NCBI RefSeq assembly: GCF_000025325.1
Contig: NC_013743.1
Coordinates: forward strand, 2,170,001-2,234,000
DNA from: Haloterrigena turkmenica DSM 5511
GTDB taxonomy: Archaea; Halobacteriota; Halobacteria; Halobacteriales; Natrialbaceae
DNA length: 64,000 nt
Direction of reading: 5' to 3'
Shown here one piece after another: positions 44,515 to 53,118 of the stretch. Within the stretch, counting starts at the first letter, position 1; every line of letters begins with the position of its first letter. The notes beneath the pieces are model-generated. The model was not told the origin of the DNA, did not search any database, and saw only the letters and a program-made list of their open reading frames with translations. The translations under genes were made by a program, and so were the position numbers.

Positions 44515-45527
44515 CGTCCCGCGGGTTCGGCTACGTCGCCCCGGAGGTGGTCGAGTTTCGTCGCGGCGTCGCCGGACTCGATCGCCTCGCGGGCGGCGTC
44601 AGCGCCGGCCTCGAGCGAGTCGGCTTCGCCGGCGACGTAGATCGCCGCGCCGGCGTTCGCGAGGATGACGTCCCGTTTCGCACCCGTGACGTCACCCGCG
44701 ACGATTCCGCGCATGTCGGCAGCGTTCTCCGCGGGCGAACCGCCCGAGATGTCTTCGATCTCGTGGGCCTCGAGGCCGAGGTCGGCGGGCTCGAGAGTGT
44801 ACTCCTCGACGTCCGAACCGGTCACTTCCGCGGCGACGGTCTCGCCGTGGATCGCGATCTCGTCGGTACCCGCGCCGTGGACGACTAGGGCGCGCTCGAC
44901 GTCCATCCGCGAGAGGGCGTCCGCGAGGACGGGGACGAGGTCGGGGTCGTAGACGCCGACGACCTGTGCGTTCGCGCCGGCGGGGTTCGTCAGCGGGCCG
45001 AGAACGTTGAAAATCGTCCGCATGCCGAGTTCCTTGCGCGGGCCGATAACGGCCTTCATCGCGGGGTGGAAGACGGGCGCGAGCATGAAGCCGATGCCGT
45101 CGCGCTCGATCGCTTCCTCGACTGCGGGGGGTTCGGCCTCGACGTCGACGCCGACCTCCTCCAAGACGTCCGCGCTGCCCGACGACGACGACACGGAGTA
45201 GTTGCCGTGTTTAGCGACCGGAACGCCGGCCCCGGCGGCGACGATCGCGCTGGTCGTCGAGACGTTGATCGTATCGTAGTCGTCCCCGCCGGTGCCGCAG
45301 GTGTCGACCAGCGGCTCGCGGTCCGGCGTGATCGTCCTGGCTGCGTTGCGCATCCCTTCGGCGAAGCCGGCGATTTCGGCTTCCGTCTCCCCTTTCGCTC
45401 GCAGCGCCGCCAGCAGCGCACCGATCTGTGCCTCCGTCGCGCCCTCGAAAACGGCCGTCGAGGCCGCTCGAGCGTCTTCCTGTGTGAGATCCTCGCCCTC
45501 GGTCACCCGTTCGACGTACTCCTGCAT
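44511..45527 (-). CDS. trpD: Anthranilate phosphoribosyltransferase
   Basis: The 338-residue protein has the TrpD signatures DTCGTGGDDYDTINVSTTSAIVAAGAG (in two parts: PRPP-binding DTCGTGGDD and NVST), KHGNYSVSSSSGSADVLEEVG, FMLAPVFHPAMK and VLGPLTNPAGA. It joins anthranilate to PRPP. It is the first gene of trpDFEG, an order known in haloarchaea, where trpCBA lie elsewhere. The ATG at 45527 begins the family at MQEYVERV; the longer frame upstream would include promoter sequence. Upstream elements are listed separately. Confidence 0.95.
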   Translation of the reverse strand: MQEYVERVTEGEDLTQEDARAASTAVFEGATEAQIGALLAALRAKGETEAEIAGFAEGMRNAARTITPDREPLVDTCGTGGDDYDTINVSTTSAIVAAGAGVPVAKHGNYSVSSSSGSADVLEEVGVDVEAEPPAVEEAIERDGIGFMLAPVFHPAMKAVIGPRKELGMRTIFNVLGPLTNPAGANAQVVGVYDPDLVPVLADALSRMDVERALVVHGAGTDEIAIHGETVAAEVTGSDVEEYTLEPADLGLEAHEIEDISGGSPAENAADMRGIVAGDVTGAKRDVILANAGAAIYVAGEADSLEAGADAAREAIESGDAATKLDHLRGDVAEPAGR

Positions 45528-45539
45528 AGTGAACACCAA

Positions 45540-45587
45540 TGTACGTAGTTGTCTTGTAATGCTCAAATGAGTACATCGACTTAAGCG
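45540..45587 (-). promoter_or_regulatory. trp operon promoter with two TGTAC-type half boxes
   Basis: Read on the minus strand, CGCTTAAG (45580-45587) is a TATA-like element, followed by TGTACT (45570-45575) and CGTACA (45540-45545), about 30 bp apart. TGTACA is the TRP box bound by TrpY in Methanothermobacter; here each box matches five of six bases. The overlap with the promoter suits a repressor, but a haloarchaeal TrpY is not shown. Confidence 0.35.
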
Positions 45588-45710
45588 TATCGGAGGTCAT
45601 CGTGCGGTGGAGTCGCGTACGGCGTCCGATTCGAAACCTTCAATTACGGTGGCCAGCAAGGATTGAGTGCAGACGAGGTGGCGACGGACGCCACGCAAGC
45701 AAAACCAGGC

Positions 45711-45785
45711 GGGTTGGTGGTCTAGTCTGGTTATGACACCTCCTTGACATGGAGGAGGCCGGCAGTTCAAATCTGCCCCAACCCA
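45711..45785 (+). tRNA. tRNA-Val (GAC)
   Basis: The 75-nt gene folds cleanly: acceptor GGGTTGG/CCAACCC, D-arm TCTAGTCTGGTTATGA, anticodon arm CCTCC-TTGACAT-GGAGG with anticodon GAC, variable AGGCC, T-arm GGCAG-TTCAAAT-CTGCC, and discriminator A. No intron and no encoded CCA are present. Confidence 0.95.
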
Positions 45786-45954
45786 TTTCTGACGAAACAA
45801 CAATCGACGAGCGGAGCGTGGCGATACCGCCACGCGACGCGAGTCATCCGTTTCGTCAGAAATTGTTACAGGAGATTTGAACTAGACGAGTCACAGCCCG
45901 GGGAGCGAACGAAGTGAGCGACCCGGAATGTCTCGGCGTAGTTCAAATCTGCCC
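45785..45954. repeat. Two nested hairpins and partial tRNA-Val copies after the tRNA gene
   Basis: Starting at the last base of tRNA-Val, ATTTCTGACGAAAC (45785-45798) and GTTTCGTCAGAAAT (45850-45863) are perfect 14-bp inverted arms; inside is a smaller hairpin GCGTGGCG-ATAC-CGCCACGC. Next, AGATTTGAACTA (45873-45884) pairs with TAGTTCAAATCT (45939-45950). The second arm extends to AGTTCAAATCTGCCC (45940-45954), an exact 15-bp copy of the tRNA T-arm at 45764-45778. Confidence 0.7.
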
Positions 45955-46100
45955 TCCGCTCTCTTGTTCAACTCGAGAGTAATTCCTCGATTACGCTAGT
46001 ACTCAGTTCCGTCACTCGAGTGCGAAGACCGGTCGCAGCGCGGGACTGGGAACTGATCGGGAACCCCTTCGGAGTGCCGAACGGACGCTCTACTGGAACA

Positions 46101-46108
46101 GCTATACC
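46101..46108 (+). promoter_or_regulatory. TATA-like box for the FilR1-type regulator gene
   Basis: GCTATACC is centred about 25 nt before the ATG at 46130 but only 10 nt before an upstream in-frame ATG at 46115. This decides the start in favour of 46130 and a leaderless mRNA. Confidence 0.55.
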
Positions 46109-46129
46109 GCTGGCATGCGTACGTTCATC

Positions 46130-46936
46130 ATGACACCCTGTACCACGAGCGAACCGCTCGAGGATCTCGAGTTCCTCGCGCGGTCGGAACACCGCGTCGC
46201 CGTGCTCGAGGCGCTGGCCGAGCGGCCGACGAGTCGAGCCGATCTCCGGACGAAGACGGGAGCGTCGGCGTCGACGATCGGACGGACGCTGCGCGCGTTC
46301 GACGAACGCAACTGGATCAGGCGGGACGGGAACCGGTACGAAACGACGCAGCTGGGCGCGTTCGTCGCGGCCGGACTGCGGGACCTGCTCGCCCGACTCG
46401 AGACCGAGCGGGCGCTCCGCGACAGCTGGCAGTTTCTCCCGGAGGCGAGCGGGTTCACCGTCGAGATGGCCAGCCGTGCGGTCGTGACGGTCGCCGAGCC
46501 CGACGCGCCGTACCGGCCGGTGAATCGATTCGCGGCGCTGCTCAGACGAACGAGCCGATTTCGGTTCGTCGGCGCCGACGTCGCCCTGCTCGAGCCCTGC
46601 AAGGACGAACTTCGGCGGTCGATCGCCGACGGCATGGAAGCGGAGATCATCGATCCGTCGGCCGTCGCCGGATACATCCTCTCGAACTACCGGGAGCACT
46701 GCTCGGCCGCCCTCGAGAGCGGCAACCTCTCGGTCAGCGTACACGACGAGGTACCGCCCTACGGCGTCAGTCTCTTCGACGACCGGATCGCCGTCAGTTG
46801 CTACGATCCCGACAGCGGAATGGTTCGGCTGTTGATCGATACCGACGCGCCGGAGGCGCGCGAGTGGGCGGAATCCACATTCGCGTCCTACCAACGTGAC
46901 GCTCGTCCGCTCGCGTTCGGACCGGTAGTCGGATAG
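46130..46936 (+). CDS. Winged-helix transcriptional regulator with FilR1-type C-terminal domain
   Basis: The 268-residue protein has an N-terminal winged helix (FLARSEHRVAVLEALAERPTSRADL, then GASASTIGRTLRAFDERNWIRRDGNRYE), as in ArsR/GlpR-like archaeal regulators. The C-terminal two thirds (about 95-265) include LLRRTSRFRFVGADVALLEP and YGVSLFDDRIAVSCYDPDSGMVRLLIDTDAPEAREWAESTF, the style of the FilR1/methanogenesis-regulator domain. It should bind DNA and a small effector. It is not in an operon. The tRNA-Val repeat region lies upstream. Confidence 0.82.
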   Translation: MTPCTTSEPLEDLEFLARSEHRVAVLEALAERPTSRADLRTKTGASASTIGRTLRAFDERNWIRRDGNRYETTQLGAFVAAGLRDLLARLETERALRDSWQFLPEASGFTVEMASRAVVTVAEPDAPYRPVNRFAALLRRTSRFRFVGADVALLEPCKDELRRSIADGMEAEIIDPSAVAGYILSNYREHCSAALESGNLSVSVHDEVPPYGVSLFDDRIAVSCYDPDSGMVRLLIDTDAPEAREWAESTFASYQRDARPLAFGPVVG

Positions 46937-47115
46937 TTCGGTGCCGCCGTCGCAGTGACCACCCAGCCAGGATGGCGCTAGGGGCGGCCGGATCGCCGGC
47001 TTGCAGACGATGCACGGCAGTCATCGGCTGCACGAACGGCATCCGTTGCACGAAACCCACTAGATGCCTCCATAGCTCTACGTAGTGTACGCTCTCTCGA
47101 GGAGGCGAACGAACT

Positions 47116-47328
47116 ATGGCAAATACGCGACAAAGCGACGAGAAACTGACGGCCCTGGAAGTAGCGTGCGATACCGAAGTGTCGGGCTGCGTCTTCCGCA
47201 TGCGGACCGAGGTGGACGACAGGGAGCGATTGCTCGAAATCACGTGCGACCACGTCAGCGAACAGCACGGCAAGGAGTTCTCCCTCGAGGAGATCGACGA
47301 CCGGCACGTGACCGAAGTCGAGGTCTGA
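47116..47328 (+). CDS. DUF1059 family small protein
   Basis: The 70-residue protein has VACDTEVSGCVFRMRTE, with the CxxxxxxC pair and following FR that mark DUF1059, and a later ITCDHVSEQHGKEF with His and Cys. A metal or redox role is plausible. GAGGAGG at 47098-47104 upstream is a strong Shine-Dalgarno sequence, unlike most genes here, so this transcript has a leader. It is followed after 37 nt by a membrane-protein gene on the same strand, probably an operon. Confidence 0.85.
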   Translation: MANTRQSDEKLTALEVACDTEVSGCVFRMRTEVDDRERLLEITCDHVSEQHGKEFSLEEIDDRHVTEVEV

Positions 47329-47365
47329 GCCGGCACGAGACAACACACGACGACCCGATCTGACT

Positions 47366-47905
47366 ATGAGCACAGACCAAGCAACTGTCGACCACCACGA
47401 GACCGACTACGAACTCGGGCGCGGGGTACGAACCGGAGCGGTCCTGATGGCGCTCGCCGGCGTTTCGTTCGTCGGCTACGGAATCGTGTTCCTCGCGAGG
47501 ACGTTCTTCGGCACCGGCTTCGAACTCGGCGTCGCGACCCTCAACGGCATCACGCCGGCGGACCTGAACGCGATCGATCCGGCGGTCATGCACTACATCA
47601 ACCACCTGCACGTCGCGACCGCGGCGTTCATCATCGCCACCGGGATCGCTATCACGGCACTGTCGTGGTACGGCGTTCGCGCCGGCCTGCTGTGGGCGTG
47701 GGCGACGGCGGTCGTCGCCGCCGTGATCGGCCTGACGATCGCGCTGCCGATGCACTACATGAACCTCTTCGCGCACGACTGGCTGACGCACCTCGGCCCG
47801 ATCTACCTCGCGACGATCGTGTTCGTGGCGGGCGCCGTCCTCGCGTTCCGTGGACTGCGAGCCGATTCTCGGCCGCCGGAGTCCGACGCGGATACCGGTG
47901 TCTAA
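47366..47905 (+). CDS. Four-helix membrane protein with histidines in the membrane
   Basis: The 179-residue protein has four hydrophobic segments (~22-45, 72-98, 101-125, 137-162). Histidines occur at the membrane borders: MHYINHLHVATAAF before helix 2, and LPMHYMNLFAHDWLTHLGP between helices 3 and 4. Such clusters could coordinate haem b or a metal, but no known cytochrome motif is evident. Downstream of the DUF1059 gene, it may form a two-gene redox or stress unit with it. I do not recognise the family. Confidence 0.7.
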   Translation: MSTDQATVDHHETDYELGRGVRTGAVLMALAGVSFVGYGIVFLARTFFGTGFELGVATLNGITPADLNAIDPAVMHYINHLHVATAAFIIATGIAITALSWYGVRAGLLWAWATAVVAAVIGLTIALPMHYMNLFAHDWLTHLGPIYLATIVFVAGAVLAFRGLRADSRPPESDADTGV

Positions 47906-47946
47906 CGGCCCGCTTCGAATTTTCGGATAACCGTCGTTAGCATTCG

Positions 47947-48234
47947 TTAGAAGGCAGCGAGCGCGGCCTCGAACTGCTCTCCTCTCCGAACCTCGTCCTC
48001 GAGTCGGTCGAACCGAACGAGCCCGGCGGCCGCCAACTCGGGAAGGACCACGTGATGAAACTCGTAGACGAGCGTGACGTACCCCTCACTGGAGAGGGTC
48101 TCGTCGTCGCGGAGAAGCGGCGTCGCGTCCAGCGGTTCGTCGTCGACGAGGGCAGCGATCACCCGCCGAGGTTGCTCTCGAAGCGCGGTCTCGAGGCGCT
48201 CGTTCCGTCCGATCGCCTGACTACGCGTCTCCAT
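47947..48234 (-). CDS. Haloarchaeal winged-helix-like small protein (DUF7344-like)
   Basis: The 95-residue protein starts with a basic region (METRSQAIGRNERLETAL) and has QPRRVIAALVDD, then YVTLVYEFHHVVLPELAAAGLVRFD. This is the helix-turn-helix/wing pattern of the DUF7344-type small regulators often found beside HalOD1 and HTH_10 genes. DNA binding is likely, but the target is unknown. It lies 45 nt downstream of a HalOD1 gene on the same strand. Confidence 0.75.
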   Translation of the reverse strand: METRSQAIGRNERLETALREQPRRVIAALVDDEPLDATPLLRDDETLSSEGYVTLVYEFHHVVLPELAAAGLVRFDRLEDEVRRGEQFEAALAAF

Positions 48235-48279
48235 ACGTCGTCCTCGTCTCGAGACTCGTTTCGCTATGCATCGCTACGT

Positions 48280-48612
48280 CTACGCCGCCCCCGTCGGATT
48301 GGCCTCGATCGTTCCCTCGTCGAACACGGTCACGTCGAATCCCTCGTACCGGAACGAAACGCGCTGCTCGCCGGCGGTCGGCCTCGAGAACAGGCCCTCG
48401 AGCGCACTCGAATCGATCGCCGAATGAAGCGGCGGCAGGTCGAAGGGGTCCCGGTGAGCGGCGGCCGCGACCACGGCAACAACTGCCAGACTCGCAGAAT
48501 CGCGGTCACTGTCGAACATCGCTCGGAAGCGTTCCGCGTCGGCATCGAACTCGACGAACGGCATCGAGTCGACGATTTCGACGGGGCCGAGCGTCTCTGG
48601 AGAGGATGTCAT
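48280..48612 (-). CDS. HalOD1 output-domain protein
   Basis: The 110-residue protein has SLAVVAVVAAAAHRDPFDLPPLHSAIDSSALEGLF, followed by VSFRYEGFDVTVFDEGTIEA, the HalOD1 pattern seen also at 31373 and 31895. The start ATG at 48612 leaves a 30-residue acidic leader. It lies between the HTH_10 gene at 48693 and the DUF7344-like gene at 47947, all on the minus strand with gaps of 80 and 45 nt, so they may be one transcription unit for a signalling module. Confidence 0.82.
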   Translation of the reverse strand: MTSSPETLGPVEIVDSMPFVEFDADAERFRAMFDSDRDSASLAVVAVVAAAAHRDPFDLPPLHSAIDSSALEGLFSRPTAGEQRVSFRYEGFDVTVFDEGTIEANPTGAA

Positions 48613-48692
48613 CGAGTAAAGAAACGCGCTCGAAGGGGTTGTCACTGGATTTTGCCCACGCAATATCTTTTTAACTCCGATTTATGTCCCCA

Positions 48693-49343
48693 TCATTCCT
48701 GAGGTGTTACCACGGTGCTCGCGACGAGCCGCCGAATACCGCGTTGCAACCGCGACGAAACCGCCTGATGGCTGATCTCGAGTTCCTCGGCGAGATCGGC
48801 CTGTGTGGCGGCCCGCGGTGAGTCGAAGTAGCCTCGAGAGTACGCCAGTATCAGCGCCGTTCGCTGGCCGTCGGTCAGATCGTACTGTCGGTCCGAGTCG
48901 AGCGGCGCGAGCGCGTGCAGTTGGGTGAGCCGGATCGGAATGCCGTTCTTCCGACAGTACGACTGGAATTCGGAGACCTCCTGCTGGTCGCTACTTCTGA
49001 GTTCGAACGTCCAGTTCTCGGCCGTCCCGATCCCCGAGAGGAGGGTCACGTCGGTTTCGACGATCGCGGTGAGGACGCTCTCGTGGTCGAGGTTCCAGTC
49101 GATACGGACGAACAGCTGTTCGTCCAGTTCGTCGATTACGGTCACGTCGTCGACCCCCTCGTCCCCGGTCAGATCGAGCGTGAGTTCGGTGATGCGCTCC
49201 GCGTAAATCCAGAAGTAGGGGATAACGGCATCGCTCGTCGGGACGACGCGGTCCAGTTCGACGGTGGCGTCGGGTAGTTGCTCGAAGACCGCGTTCAGGG
49301 GAAATTCGGGTTGATCAACGGTGAATGACGCCTCTATCGCCAT
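48693..49343 (-). CDS. Bat-type HTH_10 transcriptional regulator
   Basis: The 216-residue protein has an N-terminal ~150-residue bacterio-opsin-activator-type sensory domain (HTH_10-associated, GAF/HTH-associated fold), with ENWTFELRSSDQQEVSEFQSYC. The C-terminus has LTDGQRTALILAYSRGYFDSPRAATQADLAEELEISHQAVSSRLQRGIRRLV, the HTH_10 DNA-binding domain. It is a one-component regulator of haloarchaea. It heads a same-strand series with a HalOD1 gene and a DUF7344-like gene. Confidence 0.9.
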   Translation of the reverse strand: MAIEASFTVDQPEFPLNAVFEQLPDATVELDRVVPTSDAVIPYFWIYAERITELTLDLTGDEGVDDVTVIDELDEQLFVRIDWNLDHESVLTAIVETDVTLLSGIGTAENWTFELRSSDQQEVSEFQSYCRKNGIPIRLTQLHALAPLDSDRQYDLTDGQRTALILAYSRGYFDSPRAATQADLAEELEISHQAVSSRLQRGIRRLVASTVVTPQE

Positions 49344-49490
49344 AGCATACGTTGGAGACGAACCGTTGTGAACGATCGGCTTACGCTCGTTCTCGATCTA
49401 CATGATGATTGACGACTCTCTCGAGTTGCAGTGTCGCTCGAGGCCGAATTCAGGCTCAACCGCTTTTCGTCCGGCGACGGAACGGGCCGT

Positions 49491-50519
49491 ATGGACGACC
49501 TGCTGTCGAGGGACACGCTTCGCGGGCGAACCGGGGAAAACCCGGTCGCACACTGGTTCCTGCTCGACGCGAACCGTTGGGTACTGGCGGGGCTGCTGTC
49601 CGCCGTGGCCTTCGCCACGTTCGTCGTTCTCGGCGCGATATCGCTTCCGATGCGGGAGATGATGGACAGTGGCACGCCCATCGACACGGCGTTTCAGGCG
49701 CTGATCGCCGCCGTGCTCACCGGCGTGACGCTCGTCGTCTCGATCAATCAGCTCGTGCTCTCACAGGAACTCGGCCGGCTCGGCGACCAGCAGCGGTGGA
49801 TGAACGAGGCGATGGCCTACCGCCACGACGTCGAGGAACTGTTCGGATCGGTCGGCCCGCCTGACCCCGCGCAGTTTCTGCAGGCGATCGTACAGACCAG
49901 CAGCGACCGCGCCGAAGCGCTCCGCGAGGCCGTCGCCGACACCGACGACGAGACCCTTCGGCAACGGACCGACCGACTGGTCGAGAACGTCTGCCGGAAC
50001 TCCGACGAGATCGAGTCCCAGCTCGAGACGTCCCAGTTCGGCGAATTCGGCGTCCTCCGGTCGGGACTGAACTATAACTACTCCTGGAAGATCTACGCGG
50101 TCCGCCGGCTGCGCGACGAGCACGGGGACAGCCTCGACGACGACCAACTGGCGGCGTTCGACGAGTTGATCGACAGTCTGACGCTGTTCGGTCCGGCCCT
50201 CGAGCACTTCAAGTCGCTGTACTTCCAGTGGGAACTCGTCCACCTCACGCGATCGATGCTCTACTCGGGGCTACCGGGCGTCGTCGCTGCGACGGCGACG
50301 GTGCTGTATCTCGATCCCGAACTGGTTCGGGGAACGATCCTCGGTATCGATACCATGGTGTGGCTCGTGGGCGCCAGCGCGACGATCACCCTCGTTCCGT
50401 TCTTCCTGCTGACGACCTACGTCCTCCGAATCGCGACGATTTCGAAGCGAACGGGCTCGCTCGGGCCGTTCATCCTCCGCCGCGCGGAACGAACGGAGGC
50501 GATCGACTGGGACGAATGA
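49491..50519 (+). CDS. Haloarchaeal four-helix membrane protein with cytoplasmic middle domain
   Basis: The 342-residue protein has two N-terminal membrane segments (~30-52 and ~66-92), a long soluble helical domain (~95-250, rich in Asp/Glu and Arg) and two C-terminal segments (~258-282 and ~290-318). No catalytic motif or transporter signature is visible. The symmetrical arrangement with a large middle domain suggests a membrane-anchored sensor or structural protein. The ATG at 49491 is preferred over an upstream frame that is low in hydrophobic character. It is a conserved haloarchaeal type from memory, of unknown function. Confidence 0.75.
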   Translation: MDDLLSRDTLRGRTGENPVAHWFLLDANRWVLAGLLSAVAFATFVVLGAISLPMREMMDSGTPIDTAFQALIAAVLTGVTLVVSINQLVLSQELGRLGDQQRWMNEAMAYRHDVEELFGSVGPPDPAQFLQAIVQTSSDRAEALREAVADTDDETLRQRTDRLVENVCRNSDEIESQLETSQFGEFGVLRSGLNYNYSWKIYAVRRLRDEHGDSLDDDQLAAFDELIDSLTLFGPALEHFKSLYFQWELVHLTRSMLYSGLPGVVAATATVLYLDPELVRGTILGIDTMVWLVGASATITLVPFFLLTTYVLRIATISKRTGSLGPFILRRAERTEAIDWDE

Positions 50520-50592
50520 GTTCTTCGATCGTCGCTCGAGCGGAGCGTCGGTCACGACCGGCCGGTCGGCGGAGACGAAAACGACCGGCGGG

Positions 50593-52010
50593 TCAGTCGT
50601 CCACCGGCGTCACGTTCACGTTCCGCTCGAGCGCGTTCGAGGCGTCGTACCGCGCCTTGATCGCGGCGAGGCGATCGGAATTGTCGCCGTAGACGCGCTC
50701 GGTGACGTCCTCGTCGGCCCGCGGTTCCACGCCGGTAAAGCCGCCGTAGGCGCCGTACCCGCCGAGACGTCGGAAGCGGTCGTCGCCGTCGCGGGCCCAC
50801 TCGATATTTGCGTCGTCGTCGCCCTCGTCCCAGTTCGCCTCGACCGTGAGCATGTACGCCGCGTCGCGGTGGGGGTACGCGGTCGCATCGGGTTCGACGT
50901 CGCCGATCGCCCCGCCCAGCTGCCAGACGCCGACACCGGCCAGCGGCGACGGTGCCTCGTCCGCGTGGGCGATGATCGCGTCGATCAGCTCCTCGGAGAG
51001 CTCGTCGACGTAGCACGAGCGGTGAGAGTAGTTGCGCCCCTCGGGGAACATCATCGTCCCGAGCTCGTGGAGCTGGAGGTAGGGCATGGGCTCGCTCATG
51101 TCGAGCAGCGGCTCGGAGATCTCGCGGAACGGCTGCAGGGCGTCCATCCCCGCCTCGGGGTCCCCGGCGTAACAGCCCAGGATCGCCACGGCGTCCTCGC
51201 CGACGAGGTCGTCCGGCATCGGCGGGAGGTCCGGTACGTGTCCCTTCAGGGCGAGCGTCGTCACCTCCTCGGGGGCGTCGCTCGCGAGTTCGTCGTACGC
51301 CGCGAGGACGGCCGCCGCTTCGTCGCCGGGGTAGAACACGCCGAGACCGCCGACGATGGGACCGACCTCGTACAGGTCGAACTCGAAGTTCGTGACGACG
51401 CTGAAGTTCCCGCCGCCGCCGCGGACGGCCCAGAAGAGGTCCGCGTTGCGCTCGGGACTCGCGTAAACGAGTTCGCCCTCGGGTGTGACGAGGTCGACCG
51501 AGCGGAGCGCGTCGATACCGAGCCCGTGTTTGCGTCGGATCCAGCCGATTCCGCCGCCGAGCGTGGAGCCGGGAATACCGACGTCGCCCGCGCTCCCGGT
51601 CGGCGTCGCGAGCTCGTGATGCTGGGTCTCCTGTAGCACGTCGCGAGCGCGACAGCCGGGGCCGACCTGCGCGATTTTTCGCCGCGGATCGACGCGGACG
51701 GAGTTCATCTCCGCCAGATCGAGGAGACCCCCTCGTCGACCGTCGAACTGCCGGTCTGGTGGTGGCCGCCGCCGCGAACCGAAAACGGCAGGTCGTGCTC
51801 GTCGGCGAAGGCGAGCCCCCTGGCGACGTCGGCGGCGCCGTTGCAGCGAACGATCAGCGTCGGATACCGATCGACGAGTCCGTTCCAGACGGCTCGAGTC
51901 TCGTCGTAGAGTTCGTCGTCCGGCGTGACGAGTTCTCCCCGAAGGGATCTCTCGAGATCGGTAATTGTTTCGCTATCCAGTCCAGAAGTGGGCACTTGTT
52001 TTGCTCCCAT
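50593..52010 (-). pseudogene. FAD-linked oxidoreductase (BBE family) with a single frameshift
   Basis: Two frames make one family protein. The N-terminal piece (52010 or GTG 52028 to 51705) holds PFSVRGGGHHQTGSSTVDEGV, the FAD-binding PP-loop. The C-terminal piece (to 50593) resumes with MNSVRVDPRRKIAQVGPG and goes on to AVRGGGGNFSVVTNFEF, and ends with the BBE-type NYSHR and NALERNVN parts. Around 51724-51730 one base is missing: relatives read DEGVVLDLAEM, but here the frame breaks after DEGV and reaches a stop. Either the gene is inactivated or the base is a sequencing error. Intact, it would oxidise a secondary alcohol or sugar via covalent FAD. Confidence 0.8.
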
Positions 52011-52209
52011 CCCGGAAGAGGTGTTCACACCGATTTGTTATAATGATTCTTGACCGTCACATATTAATACACATTAGTATTTAGATATGTAGCGGCCGGA
52101 TGAGCGACCGCTTCCTGGTTGTCCGGCCGTACGACTCGAGCAGTGTGAGGGCGTCCCATTGCCGTCAGTAACCGAACGGTAGAAAAGCCCGAGTCGACTC
52201 GAGGGCCGT

Positions 52210-53118
52210 ATGGAGCTGTTCGTCCGGTTGTCGGGATTGTTGGTCGTGCTCCTGCTGGGGGCCGGGTTCCGAGCGACGGGGCTACTCGACGCCGGCCGGA
52301 CGGCGCGGTTGAACGCGGTCGCGTATTACGTCGCCCTGCCGGCGCTGATCTTCGTCTCGACGTACGATCGGGCGATCGGCGAGTTACTGTCGCTGACGCT
52401 GCTGGGCGGCCTGCTGTTCGTGCTGTTCGCGACGGTCGGGCTGGCGTGGCTCGTCCACCGCAACCGGGCGTCGGTGGGCCGGCGGAGCGTGGCGGTCGTC
52501 CAGTCGTACCACTCGAACCTCGGCTATCTCGGCCTGCCGCTGGTCGCGGCGACCTTTAACGCCGAGGTGACCGCGACCGCGAGCGTCGTGCTGGGCGTCG
52601 TCACGCTGATCCAGTTACCCCTGTCGATCCTCCTCCTCTCGACGCTCAACGGGGCCGACGCCGCGCTGGGTCACGAACTGCGAGGCCTGGCGAAAAACCC
52701 CGTTCTGGGATCGCTGATCGCCGGACTCGCCGTCGGCTCGCTGGGCCTCACGGTTCCCGGACCGGCCGCGACCGGCCTCGACCTCCTCGGTTCGATCGCC
52801 CTCCCGCTGGCCCTCCTCTGTGTCGGCGCGTCGCTCGAGGTGGACCTCCCGTCGATCGATATCGGCGCGACCGGGGCCGTCATCGGACTAAAAATTTTCT
52901 GTATGCCCGCGCTCGCGTGGGCCGTCTTCTCGGTGCTCGCCGTCGACGCGGCGACGTTCACCGCGGCGGTCGTGATGCTGGGGACGCCGACGGCCGTCTC
53001 GACGTTCGTCTTCGCGGTCGAACTCGGCGGCGACGAGGAGTTCGCGTCGCTGAACGTCTTCGCGACGACGCTGGTCTCGATGCTGACGCTGTTCGTGCTG
53101 ATCACGCTCGTCAACTAG
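52210..53118 (+). CDS. AEC-family permease (auxin efflux carrier-like)
   Basis: The 302-residue protein has about ten hydrophobic segments in two inverted halves. The family pattern is seen in ARLNAVAYYVALPALIF, SNLGYLGLPLVAATF and the second-half TPTAVSTFVFAVELGGDEEFAS, where the polar residues in broken helices line the substrate pore. Members move malate or other organic acids or auxin-like compounds. The substrate here is not deducible. It stands alone between the frameshifted oxidoreductase and a disordered-protein gene. Confidence 0.9.
   Translation: MELFVRLSGLLVVLLLGAGFRATGLLDAGRTARLNAVAYYVALPALIFVSTYDRAIGELLSLTLLGGLLFVLFATVGLAWLVHRNRASVGRRSVAVVQSYHSNLGYLGLPLVAATFNAEVTATASVVLGVVTLIQLPLSILLLSTLNGADAALGHELRGLAKNPVLGSLIAGLAVGSLGLTVPGPAATGLDLLGSIALPLALLCVGASLEVDLPSIDIGATGAVIGLKIFCMPALAWAVFSVLAVDAATFTAAVVMLGTPTAVSTFVFAVELGGDEEFASLNVFATTLVSMLTLFVLITLVN

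Noticed and set aside
45597-45833. Minus-strand frame of 78 codons across tRNA-Val
   Set aside because: It is the well-known spurious translation antisense to a tRNA gene (RPPPCQGGVITRLDHQP style).
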